From Candidatus Margulisiibacteriota bacterium (GTDB lineage Bacteria > Margulisbacteria > Termititenacia > Termititenacales > Termititenacaceae): a DNA stretch of 15,325 nt. The notes under the pieces are model-generated. The model saw nothing but the letters and a program-made list of their open reading frames with translations, made no database searches and was not told the origin of the DNA. This document shows positions 1 to 6,424 of the stretch, in pieces. The DNA lies in assembly GCA_031279305.1 (NCBI GenBank), contig JAITIS010000074.1:1-15325 (forward strand), given 5' to 3'. Both the position numbers and the translations under genes were made by a program. Numbering within the stretch: the stretch's first letter is position 1; each line of letters begins with the position of its first letter.

Positions 1-67
1 TGTAGTTTAAATGATTTTTATAGCCCACCGTGTCACTACAGGCTGAATTATTAAGATGTGCCCCCAT
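1..67 (-). CDS. small ORF downstream of radical SAM gene, 3' end outside window (possible RiPP precursor)
   Basis: An ATG at 67-65 opens a frame of 22 complete codons with no stop before the left edge. It begins MGAHLNNSAC and contains one cysteine (residue 10) in the visible part. A strong Shine-Dalgarno, AAGGAG at 80-75, lies 7 bases upstream inside the last codons of the radical SAM gene, whose stop is only 4 bases from this ATG. The two genes are therefore very probably co-transcribed and translationally coupled. A short ORF beside a SPASM-type radical SAM enzyme is a common arrangement for a RiPP precursor and its maturase, but the visible residues match no precursor family I recognise. 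It could equally be the start of a longer accessory protein. The start and coupling are seen in the sequence; the precursor role is inference. Confidence 0.5.
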   Translation of the reverse strand, partial: MGAHLNNSACSDTVGYKNHLNY

Positions 68-71
68 TATA

Positions 72-1193
72 TTACTCCTTTTCAGATTTTAATTTGTTGT
101 ACTGGTGTCTTAAAATAAGCTCCTCGTTAAGCAGTTGAAGCAAAAACATTTCTTTACAATGACCGTCATTTAATCGATACTCTAATATATTATTTGTCCC
201 ATTTACTTCAAGGTGAGTCCCGAGACAGCCTCCTCTACAATTAAAATAAACCAAGCAATTTTTACAGGTAGTATGTGGGTGCCCAGAATAGAATGGCGCA
301 TCTTTGATTTCTGTCCAGACAGAAATTCCTTCTCGTACAGTACCGATGATCTTGTCAATCCTAGAACAAGGATGCAACCGTCCATCTGGATAGATGCTAA
401 TCGTTTCGTAAGGATTAATGCACCAGCGATCCCCTTTTGTCGCGTCGAGATATTTGTCTAAAGTCTTATCGTAATTAATTAGTGCCGACCCATAAAAAGA
501 CAGCAATTGCTCCAGAACTTGCGGCAGGTTTTCTGATGTTAGGCTGCTTTGGGTGTGGTCTATGTTCCACCAAAAGATATGCTTTAATGCATTGAGAAAC
601 TGGAGGTCAGCAACAAGATCCATTTCCTCGCCCACAACTACAGTTGCTCGAATACTAAATGGAATGTTTAGTCCGTGTAATAGGCCCATATTTTTCATTA
701 CCTTCGCAAACGTCCCTTTACCACGACTGCGGTCTGTAGTTCCTTCCAATCCATCCAAAGAAACTAGCACAGAAAACTGTTTTGCCTGCAAATAGTACAT
801 CTGCGACAAGTCAATTGTCGTTAGGTTTGATGTGGTAGTGTATCTCAGGTCTCCTTTTATCTTTCCCTCTGCCTTTGCATATTCTAATCCAGAAATCATT
901 TCTTTCATCTGCCCAAACGCCAAAAAAGGCTCTCCGCCAAAAAAAATAATTGTCACTTCCTTGGCGTTCCTGTCGTATGTTTTAACAATAAACTTAATGA
1001 CGTCATCTATTTTAGCAGAAGTTAGTGCTTCTCTTTTAGTCTTCCGTTGTTTGGCTGTGTCTTTGCTGTTCACGCATTCATAACAGTAGGTACACCGAAG
1101 GTTACAATGCCCCGTGAGCAAAATCTCATAGACAGACAAATGCCATTTCTTGGGAAGGAATATCGATTGTTCTTTTTTCTTTTTAGTTTGCAT
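72..1193 (-). CDS. radical SAM/SPASM enzyme, probable peptide or protein maturase
   Basis: This 373-residue protein should use SAM and an Fe-S cluster to start radical chemistry on a peptide or protein substrate. The radical SAM cluster motif CxxxCxxC is C30, C34, C37 (CNLRCTYCYE). GGEP at 86-89 is the usual SAM-contact motif, and SLDG at 145-148 is another family landmark. The C-terminal SPASM domain is complete: C258-x12-G-x4-C276, then C310-x2-C313-x5-C319-x3-C323 and C346, which would ligate two auxiliary clusters. The family includes RiPP maturases and anaerobic sulfatase maturases; no sulfatase is visible here. The start has no clear Shine-Dalgarno, but no other methionine precedes the cluster motif. 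A small ORF follows directly on the same strand. The gene is AT-rich compared with adhE next door, so it may be acquired. The enzyme class is secure; the substrate is unknown. Confidence 0.9.
   Translation of the reverse strand: MQTKKKKEQSIFLPKKWHLSVYEILLTGHCNLRCTYCYECVNSKDTAKQRKTKREALTSAKIDDVIKFIVKTYDRNAKEVTIIFFGGEPFLAFGQMKEMISGLEYAKAEGKIKGDLRYTTTSNLTTIDLSQMYYLQAKQFSVLVSLDGLEGTTDRSRGKGTFAKVMKNMGLLHGLNIPFSIRATVVVGEEMDLVADLQFLNALKHIFWWNIDHTQSSLTSENLPQVLEQLLSFYGSALINYDKTLDKYLDATKGDRWCINPYETISIYPDGRLHPCSRIDKIIGTVREGISVWTEIKDAPFYSGHPHTTCKNCLVYFNCRGGCLGTHLEVNGTNNILEYRLNDGHCKEMFLLQLLNEELILRHQYNKLKSEKE
75..80 (-). promoter_or_regulatory. Shine-Dalgarno of the small edge ORF
   Basis: AAGGAG on the minus strand is formed by the last two sense codons of the radical SAM gene, 7 bases before the ATG at 67. 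It is much stronger than the initiation region of the radical SAM gene itself. It is the main reason to take the 22-codon edge ORF as a real gene start. Confidence 0.6.
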
Positions 1194-1199
1194 TTCGGG

Positions 1200-1208
1200 A
1201 TTATACCA
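1200..1208 (-). promoter_or_regulatory. extended -10 promoter for the radical SAM gene
   Basis: Minus strand reads TGGTATAAT (extended -10, TGn plus a perfect TATAAT), ending 6 bases before the ATG at 1193. No convincing -35 box lies at normal spacing, which is acceptable for an extended -10. The predicted transcription start falls at or next to the start codon, so the mRNA could be leaderless. That would fit the lack of a Shine-Dalgarno. The site lies in the 44-base gap after adhE and would let this gene be expressed separately. Confidence 0.45.
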
Positions 1209-1237
1209 TTATTTTTAATTTGTATACTAATCAATCC

Positions 1238-3826
1238 CTATCTTGTGCCACGCGTTTTCCTCCCATAATACGCCCCCTTATACATTTCCCGTATCTCCTC
1301 CAGCAGCGGATAGCGCGGGTTGCCGCTGGTGCACTGGTCATCAAAAGCCTGTTCAGTCATCACATCCAGCTTAGCCAAAAATTCTTTTTCGTCGATGCCG
1401 GTCTCCTGCAGCGAAGCCGGTATTTTCAGCTGTTTTTTCAAGGTTTCTATGGCTTTGATCAAGCGTTTGGTTTTTTCCGCGGGCGTCGCGCCGCCCAGCA
1501 TAAGCGCGTCAGCCAGTTCAGCGTAACGTTCCACCGCCACCGGGTATTTGTACTGGGCGAAAGCCGCCTGTTTGCGCGGCGACTCGGTCGCGTTAAAAGC
1601 GATGACATCGCCGATCAGTATCGCGTTGGCCAGTCCGTGCGGCACACGGAACATACTGCCCAGCTTGTGCGCCATCGAGTGGCATACGCCGAGGAAAGCG
1701 TTGGCAAAAGCCATTCCGGCCAGACACGAGGCATAATGCATTTTTTCGCGCGCCTCAAAAGTCGCCCGGCTGTAAGACTCCGGCAAATACTTAAAGATCA
1801 GTTTCAGCGCCTCGATGGAGTAGCCGCTCGTAAATTCCGTGGCGAAAACCGAAACATATGACTCGACCGCGTGGGTCAGCGCATCCAGCCCCGAATAGGC
1901 GGCCAGTTTGGGCGGCATCGTCAGGACAAAATCCGGATCGATGATCGCCATGTTGGGCGTCAGCTCGTAATCGGCGATCGGATATTTGACGCCCGTCGCG
2001 TCGTCGGTCACCACGGCAAAAGGCGTGACTTCCGAGCCGGTGCCGGAGGTGGTCGGAATGGCGATGAGCTGCGCTTTTTTGCCGAGCTCCGGAAACTTGA
2101 AGATCCGCTTGCGAATGTCCATAAAACGCAGCGCCAGATCGGCAAAATCCGTCTCCGGGCGCTCGTAGAGCAGCCACATAATTTTGGCCGCGTCGATCGG
2201 CGACCCGCCGCCCAGCGCGATGATCGTGTCCGGCTTAAAAGAATTGAGCGCGCTTAGACCCGCGCGGATCGTGGTCAGGTCGGGATCCGGCTTCACCTCA
2301 TAGAACAGCTCGTAGTCTATTTTCAGCTCCTCTAGGATCGCGGTCGCTTTGTTCGTCACGCCCAGCTCAAAAAGCGGTTTGTCGGTCACGATGAAAGCTT
2401 TTTTTCGCCCCTGAATATCCTGCAGGGCGGTCGGCAAGGCGTTTTGTTTGAAATAAATTTTTGGCGGCACTCTAAACCACAGCATATTTTCCCTCCGGTC
2501 GGCGATAGTTTTGATATTGAGCAGATGCTTGACGCCCACGTTCTCGCTGACGGAGTTGCCGCCCCACGATCCGCAGCCCAAAGTCAGCGAAGGCTCCAGC
2601 TTAAAATTATAAATGTCACCGATCGCGCCCTGCGAGGCCGGCGTGTTGATGAGTATGCGCGCGGTCGGTATCCGGCGGGCAAAAATAGATATATGCTCTT
2701 TGCGGGCGGTGTAAATGACCGCGGTATGCCCCAGTCCGCCCAGCCGCACCAGCGCTTCCGCGGCGTCCACGGCCGAGGCGAAATTTTTAGCTTTGTACAG
2801 CGCCAGCACCGGCGACAGCTTTTCATAGGCAAACGGCTCTTTCTCCCCGGCGTTTTCCACCTCGGCGATCAGGGCTTTGGTTTCCTCCGGCACGGCAAAG
2901 CCCGCCATTGCCGCGATTTTTACCGCGGGCTGGCCGACAATGCTGGAATTTAAGCGGTCGTCGACAAACAAAATTTTGGCCAGTTTATTTTTTTCGGCCT
3001 CATTCAAAATATAGCCCCCGCGCAGCTTGAATTCTTTTTTTACCGCGGCGTATTTTTCCGCCGCCACGACAGCCGCCTGCTCGGAGGCGCAGATCATTCC
3101 GTTGTCAAAAGACTTGCTCAAAAGTATCGAGCTGACCGCGGTTTTAATATCCGCGGTGGCGTCGATCACCGCAGGCGTATTGCCGGAGCCCACGCCCAGC
3201 GCGGGTTTGCCGGAAGAGTAGGCGGCTTTGACCATGCCGGGGCCGCCCGTGGCGAGGATCAGATTGACCAGCGGGTGGCGCATCAGCGCCTGCGACAGCT
3301 CCACGGTCGGCTCTTCGAGCCAGCCGATGATGCCTTCCGGCGCGCCGGCTTTGACCGCGGCATTTAGCGCAATCCGCGCCGCTTCGATAGTCGAGCGCTT
3401 GGCGCGCGGGTGCGGCGAAAAAATAATCGCGTTGCGGGTTTTCAGCGCCAGCAGCGACTTAAAAATCGCCGTGGAGGTGGGGTTGGTCGTCGGCACGATG
3501 CCGGCGATAATGCCCACCGGATCGGCCACCCTGATCAGCCCCGAATCGCTGTCCTGCTCGATCACGCCGCAGGTTTTTAAGGCGGCGTTTTTGTGATAAA
3601 TAAACTCCGCGGCAAAATGATTTTTGATCACCTTGTCCTCGACGATGCCCATTCCGGTTTCCGCGACCGCCATTTTAGCCAGCGCGATGCGCTGATCGTT
3701 GGCCGCCATCGCCGCCGCTTTGAATATATGATCCACCCGCTCCTGTTCAAAACGCGCGTAAATTTTTTGGGCGGCGGAAACTTTTTGGATCAGCTCGTCC
3801 AGCTTTTTAATATCCTTGTCTGGCAT
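1238..3826 (-). CDS. adhE: bifunctional aldehyde/alcohol dehydrogenase AdhE
   Basis: This enzyme converts acetyl-CoA to acetaldehyde and then to ethanol, using two NADH, and so regenerates NAD+ in fermentation. It has 862 residues, close to the family's usual 860-890. The N-terminal CoA-acylating aldehyde dehydrogenase half (about 1-440) carries the catalytic cysteine C246 in DNGMICASEQ. The C-terminal iron-dependent alcohol dehydrogenase half (about 450-850) has the nucleotide-binding GGGSPIDAAK (539-548). Its probable metal ligands are D648, H652, H716 and H730, in GLDALTHAVES and the GVCHSMAHKLG...PHGLANA region. An AAGAGG ribosome site sits 8 bases before the ATG. The gene has its own promoter upstream and is followed after 44 bases by an AT-rich radical SAM gene. 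AdhE normally forms cytoplasmic filaments (spirosomes). Both active sites look intact. Confidence 0.98.
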   Translation of the reverse strand: MPDKDIKKLDELIQKVSAAQKIYARFEQERVDHIFKAAAMAANDQRIALAKMAVAETGMGIVEDKVIKNHFAAEFIYHKNAALKTCGVIEQDSDSGLIRVADPVGIIAGIVPTTNPTSTAIFKSLLALKTRNAIIFSPHPRAKRSTIEAARIALNAAVKAGAPEGIIGWLEEPTVELSQALMRHPLVNLILATGGPGMVKAAYSSGKPALGVGSGNTPAVIDATADIKTAVSSILLSKSFDNGMICASEQAAVVAAEKYAAVKKEFKLRGGYILNEAEKNKLAKILFVDDRLNSSIVGQPAVKIAAMAGFAVPEETKALIAEVENAGEKEPFAYEKLSPVLALYKAKNFASAVDAAEALVRLGGLGHTAVIYTARKEHISIFARRIPTARILINTPASQGAIGDIYNFKLEPSLTLGCGSWGGNSVSENVGVKHLLNIKTIADRRENMLWFRVPPKIYFKQNALPTALQDIQGRKKAFIVTDKPLFELGVTNKATAILEELKIDYELFYEVKPDPDLTTIRAGLSALNSFKPDTIIALGGGSPIDAAKIMWLLYERPETDFADLALRFMDIRKRIFKFPELGKKAQLIAIPTTSGTGSEVTPFAVVTDDATGVKYPIADYELTPNMAIIDPDFVLTMPPKLAAYSGLDALTHAVESYVSVFATEFTSGYSIEALKLIFKYLPESYSRATFEAREKMHYASCLAGMAFANAFLGVCHSMAHKLGSMFRVPHGLANAILIGDVIAFNATESPRKQAAFAQYKYPVAVERYAELADALMLGGATPAEKTKRLIKAIETLKKQLKIPASLQETGIDEKEFLAKLDVMTEQAFDDQCTSGNPRYPLLEEIREMYKGAYYGRKTRGTR

Positions 3827-3854
3827 AAAAATCGCCTCTTTTCATTATATTATT

Positions 3855-3868
3855 TCCCGAATACGGGA
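3855..3868 (-). promoter_or_regulatory. inverted repeat in the adhE leader (operator or hairpin)
   Basis: TCCCG and CGGGA flank a 4-base spacer and lie some 6-20 bases downstream of the predicted adhE transcription start. They stand out as a GC-rich island in very AT-rich DNA. The position suits a repressor site or a small 5' hairpin. It does not match the Rex consensus (TTGTTAA-type arms), although Rex is a common adhE regulator. The regulator is unknown. Confidence 0.3.
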
Positions 3869-3880
3869 GAAATTGTGCCA

Positions 3881-3909
3881 TATATACACTTAATATACCC
3901 AATTGTCAA
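3881..3909 (-). promoter_or_regulatory. sigma-70-type promoter of adhE
   Basis: Minus strand has TTGACA (3909-3904), a 17-base spacer and TATATA (3886-3881). The -35 is perfect and the -10 matches 5 of 6 bases or nearly so. Transcription would start near 3874, giving a leader of about 48 bases before the adhE ATG. A GC-rich inverted repeat lies just downstream in that leader. A second TATAAT lies upstream at 3916-3911 without a good -35. Confidence 0.6.
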
Positions 3910-3942
3910 TATTATACAGCGGCGTCTCATAATATATATGCA

Positions 3943-3989
3943 TTTCTGGGCAAAATTACAGGAATTTTGTGATTTTCTGCGCAAAATAA
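3943..3989. repeat. direct repeat plus inverted repeat upstream of the adhE promoter
   Basis: TTTCTGGGCAAAATTA (3943-3958) recurs as TTTCTGCGCAAAATAA (3974-3989), matching at 14 of 16 positions with a 31-base offset, about three helical turns. Overlapping this is a perfect inverted repeat, CAAAATT (3951-3957) and AATTTTG (3963-3969), with a 5-base spacer. The block lies about 35-80 bases upstream of the adhE -35 box, where activator or repressor sites often sit. No regulator is encoded in the window. Confidence 0.4.
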
Positions 3990-4070
3990 TCTTGTTTGCC
4001 CGTGTATTGCGCGCGCGCGGACCAAAGCCTCGGCAACACTATTCAAGGTCTGCTATAATTCTTGTTGCCG

Positions 4071-4085
4071 GGCAAATATTTTGCC
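4071..4085. repeat. short inverted repeat
   Basis: GGCAAA and TTTGCC flank TAT, a perfect 6-base-pair stem with a 3-base loop. It lies downstream of the epimerase-like gene and upstream of adhE. It could be a weak hairpin at the end of the ribosomal operon transcript, but no U-tract follows. Confidence 0.25.
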
Positions 4086-4100
4086 GCCGTTCTATTTTAT

Positions 4101-4114
4101 TGAGCGCGCGCTCA
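4101..4114 (-). terminator. GC palindrome after the epimerase-like gene, weak terminator candidate
   Basis: TGAGCGCGCGCTCA is a perfect 14-base palindrome starting 8 bases after the stop of the minus-strand gene. As RNA it could form a 5-base-pair stem with a GCGC loop. The following minus-strand bases are A-rich (ATAAAATAG), not a U-tract, so intrinsic termination is doubtful. A symmetric protein-binding site is an alternative. Confidence 0.25.
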
Positions 4115-4122
4115 GTGAAAAT

Positions 4123-5049
4123 TTACCGCTCCAACGAACGCAGCAGCCCGGCGAGGGTGTCAGTCTCGCTCGGCAGCCCCAGTTTCCGGCAATTTAAGAC
4201 CGTATAAACAAAATTTCTGTATTCCAAACAGTATTGATCCCACGGATGTTTTCCGGTCAGCTTGGCCAGCCAGACCAGCAGGCGCGGCGGCACCGGAATC
4301 TGGAACGGCGTCCGCTGGCCGTAATAAGCGGCGATTTCGCGCACAAAATCTCCGGCGCTAAGCGGCGGCTCATTGCCCAGCACATATTCATTTTTATCCG
4401 TGTCGTGCTCCAGCAGATATTTAACCAGCGCCGCGATATCCGCGCAGTGAATAAAATGAAACCGGAAATCCAAGGCAAAGTATTTCAAAAAACGCGCCCA
4501 TTTTTTTAAGGCCAGCAGGCCCCGCGCCGCGTGGGAAAAAGGATGCCTGCTGTCTCCGCCGTACACCCACGTGGGGAAAACCGTTATTATTTTGGCCTGC
4601 AATTTATTATACCGCAGCATTTTGTGCGCCAAAAATTTGCTGCGGATATAATTCGTGCCGATTTTACGGATCGCTTCGACCGGGCGGTGTCCGCTGTCGA
4701 GGATCGAGGCCGTGGAAAAATAAATTATTTTTTTTATTCTGCGCGGGTCTAGCGCGCGCAGGGTGCGGAAAAGCGGATACACGTTTACCCGCCACGGCTC
4801 GCGGTAGCCGCCCCAGCTGGTGGCGATGAAGACCGCGTAATCGATTGTCTTTAGCAATTTTTTTTGCGCGGGCAGGGCGCGCGCATCGAGGGGCAGGACG
4901 GTGATATTTTTATATTCGCGCAAGGCTCTTTTTAATTTGGCTGGAGCGCGCAGAACTAGATACAAATGATACCGCGGGTCGCCGGCTAACAGGTCGAATA
5001 AATAATGTCCGACGCTGCCGGAAATGCCTGTGAGGAGAATATTCTGCAT
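4123..5049 (-). CDS. NAD(P)-dependent epimerase/dehydratase family protein
   Basis: This is a 308-residue protein of the extended short-chain dehydrogenase type. The Rossmann nucleotide-binding motif TGISGSVG is at 7-14. A serine-bearing STAS follows at 112-115, and the catalytic YxxxK is Y134-K138 (YIRSK). These are the core features of NAD-dependent sugar epimerases and dehydratases. The C-terminal third, which sets substrate specificity, is not one I recognise, so the substrate is unknown. The frame stays open upstream to 5223, but those 58 codons overlap rplI and encode low-complexity basic sequence. ATG 5049 immediately precedes the Rossmann strand and has a weak purine-rich site (AGGGCGG) before it. 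The gene lies 31 bases after rplI on the same strand and may be the last gene of that operon. An envelope or nucleotide-sugar role is plausible only from the family. Confidence 0.8.
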   Translation of the reverse strand: MQNILLTGISGSVGHYLFDLLAGDPRYHLYLVLRAPAKLKRALREYKNITVLPLDARALPAQKKLLKTIDYAVFIATSWGGYREPWRVNVYPLFRTLRALDPRRIKKIIYFSTASILDSGHRPVEAIRKIGTNYIRSKFLAHKMLRYNKLQAKIITVFPTWVYGGDSRHPFSHAARGLLALKKWARFLKYFALDFRFHFIHCADIAALVKYLLEHDTDKNEYVLGNEPPLSAGDFVREIAAYYGQRTPFQIPVPPRLLVWLAKLTGKHPWDQYCLEYRNFVYTVLNCRKLGLPSETDTLAGLLRSLER

Positions 5050-5080
5050 TTTTCCGCCCTGTTTTTTAAGGCCAGAATTT

Positions 5081-5665
5081 CTAGCCCTCTTGCGCGGGGG
5101 CGCCGGTCCCTGCCGGCGGGTCTTGAATTTCCGCTTTCTCCCGCGCCTCGATCTCGGCGGCGATTTCTTCTTTTTTGCGCGGTTTGCGGGGCCGGCGCGC
5201 GGCGGGTTCCGGCTTTTTTTCAATCTCGGCCTCGGCGCGGATCTGCGCGGTTGCGCTCAGGCCAAAAGCCAGTTTTACCGGCGCCGCATATTCGCCCGCC
5301 TCTTTGATGCTCTTCAAGCCCAGCCGGCGGCGGTCGATCTGAATGCCCAAGCTCGCGTTTAGCGCGTCGGCGATCTGCTGATGGGTGATCGCGCCGAATA
5401 ACTGGCCGTTTTCGCCGCCTTTGGCTTTCAAAACCAGCGCGGCGGCTTGATTGATTTTGTCCCGGAGCGCCTCGACCTCTGCTTTTTCTTTGGCCAGTTT
5501 TTTCTGCCGCTGCGCGGTGATGGCCGCGATATGCCGCAGATTGGCCGCGTTTTTAGGCATTGCCGCGCCGCGGGGAAACAAAAAATTGCGGGCGTGGCCG
5601 GCGGCGACTTTGACCACAGCGCCTTTATCGCCGTATTCCGTGTCTTGCAGCAGTATGACTTCCAT
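5081..5665 (-). CDS. rplI: 50S ribosomal protein L9 (bL9) with a long C-terminal tail
   Basis: bL9 binds 23S rRNA near the L1 stalk and helps keep the reading frame. The start MEVILLQDTEYGDKG and the signature GDKGAVVKVAAGHARNFL (histidine where F/Y is usual) identify it. ATG 5665 is chosen because AAAGGAG lies 5 bases upstream, overlapping the end of rpsR; the open frame up to 5761 runs inside rpsR. The product is 194 residues against the usual 148-150. The extra 45 or so residues are a tail rich in K, R, E, A and P, with a basic block near residues 155-163 followed by an acidic helix-like stretch. The tail seems real, because the frame ends normally before the next gene. It lies second to last in the rpsF operon. 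Confidence 0.95.
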   Translation of the reverse strand: MEVILLQDTEYGDKGAVVKVAAGHARNFLFPRGAAMPKNAANLRHIAAITAQRQKKLAKEKAEVEALRDKINQAAALVLKAKGGENGQLFGAITHQQIADALNASLGIQIDRRRLGLKSIKEAGEYAAPVKLAFGLSATAQIRAEAEIEKKPEPAARRPRKPRKKEEIAAEIEAREKAEIQDPPAGTGAPAQEG

Positions 5666-5676
5666 AAAAACTCCTT

Positions 5677-5937
5677 TTACTCGGCGACGTAGGGAAGCAG
5701 GGCCATTACGCGCGCGCGCTTTACGGCCTGAGAAACCAGTCGCTGGTGCTTGGCGCAGCAATTCGACTGCCGGCGGGGCAGTATTTTACCGCGCGGAGAT
5801 TGAAATCTTTGCACCAAGGACAGATCTTTGTAATCCAGATCCGTTAAATGATTCTCGCAGAAAAAGCAGGGTTTGCCTCTTCTTTTTTTTAAGGGCAGCG
5901 GGGTTTTCCGCTCGCCTCTTTTGGTTTCTTTGGACAT
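5677..5937 (-). CDS. rpsR: 30S ribosomal protein S18 (bS18), zinc-binding type
   Basis: bS18 pairs with bS6 on the 30S platform. The 86-residue length and the C-terminal CCAKHQRLVSQAVKRARVMA are typical. C24, C27, C60 and C61 (CFFC and NCCAKH) suggest the zinc-binding C+ form. Strong Shine-Dalgarno AGGAGG lies 8 bases before ATG 5937. It follows ssb2 by 86 bases; that gap shows no clear promoter or terminator, so I place it in the rpsF operon. Its last codons supply the ribosome site of rplI. Confidence 0.97.
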   Translation of the reverse strand: MSKETKRGERKTPLPLKKRRGKPCFFCENHLTDLDYKDLSLVQRFQSPRGKILPRRQSNCCAKHQRLVSQAVKRARVMALLPYVAE

Positions 5938-6023
5938 CCTCGTAACCTCCTCTCTTTACGCCTCGCCTGCTTTCGCCGGCTCGCGGACAGTGTATTAGCT
6001 TCGCTGTCGCTTGTTAAGTTCTG

Positions 6024-6413
6024 TTAAAACGGGGCGGCTTCCGCCGCGGCCGCTGGCTGCGGGACTGCGTCCGGCGGGACCGGCGCCGTGTTTTCCGTGC
6101 CTTTGCGGTCTAACATCTGCATATTGTCCGCGATAACTTCCGCGGACTGCATTTGCTGGCCGTTTTTTTCATAGGCCGAAATTTGCAGCCGCCCTTCAAT
6201 GGCGATCAGCTTGCCTTTGCGCAGGTATTCGTTGCAGATCTCCGCCAGTTTGCGCCAGGCCACCACCCGGATAAAATCCACTTCGTTCTGGCCGTCGCGC
6301 CGCGGCGGTCTATTGATCGCCAGCGAAAACCGGGCCACGGCTATGCCGGCTGAGGTGTATCTCGTTTCCGGGTCGCGGGTCAATCTGCCGATTAAAAACA
6401 CTTTGTTGTACAC
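6024..6413 (-). CDS. ssb: single-stranded DNA-binding protein, canonical core without acidic tip (SSB2)
   Basis: SSB coats single-stranded DNA in replication and repair. The OB fold spans about residues 1-105 and closely follows the usual SSB pattern: YNKVFLIGRLTRDPETRYT, VDFIRVVAWRKLAEIC, GKLIAIEGRLQ. GTG 6413 is chosen as start because GAGGAG sits 5 bases before it and the protein then begins at the conserved first strand; an upstream ATG at 6452 would overlap ssb1 by 29 bases and lacks homology. The product is 129 residues. The C-terminal tail is short, rich in P and A, and ends EAAPF. It keeps the final PF but lacks the DDDIPF-type acidic cluster by which SSB recruits partner proteins. 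It follows directly after another ssb gene. Function as an SSB is secure; its division of labour with SSB1 is unknown. Confidence 0.93.
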   Translation of the reverse strand: MYNKVFLIGRLTRDPETRYTSAGIAVARFSLAINRPPRRDGQNEVDFIRVVAWRKLAEICNEYLRKGKLIAIEGRLQISAYEKNGQQMQSAEVIADNMQMLDRKGTENTAPVPPDAVPQPAAAAEAAPF

Positions 6414-6418
6414 ATCCG

Positions 6419-6424
6419 CTCCTC
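6419..6424 (-). promoter_or_regulatory. Shine-Dalgarno that decides the GTG start of ssb2
   Basis: GAGGAG lies 5 bases upstream of GTG 6413 and overlaps the ssb1 stop codon (6426-6424). It supports the GTG start and implies termination-reinitiation coupling between the two ssb genes. Confidence 0.65.

Noticed and set aside
1220..3596. Several long plus-strand frames opposite adhE
   Set aside because: They are antisense to an intact gene with clear motifs, and their translations have no recognisable domain; GC-rich codon use explains them.
3871..3900. Rex-type operator at GTG-N9-CAC near the adhE -10 box
   Set aside because: The arms are too short and do not fit TTGTTAA-type consensus; likely a chance match in AT-rich DNA.
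4054..4059. TATAAT on the plus strand as a promoter
   Set aside because: No good -35 is present, and it would drive transcription antisense into the epimerase-like gene with no plus-strand gene downstream.
5050..5223. N-terminal extension of 58 residues on the epimerase-like protein
   Set aside because: It overlaps rplI in another frame, is low-complexity and basic, and the Rossmann motif starts immediately after ATG 5049.
5666..5761. N-terminal extension of bL9 of 32 residues
   Set aside because: It lies inside rpsR, and the family N-terminus with a perfect ribosome site begins at 5665.
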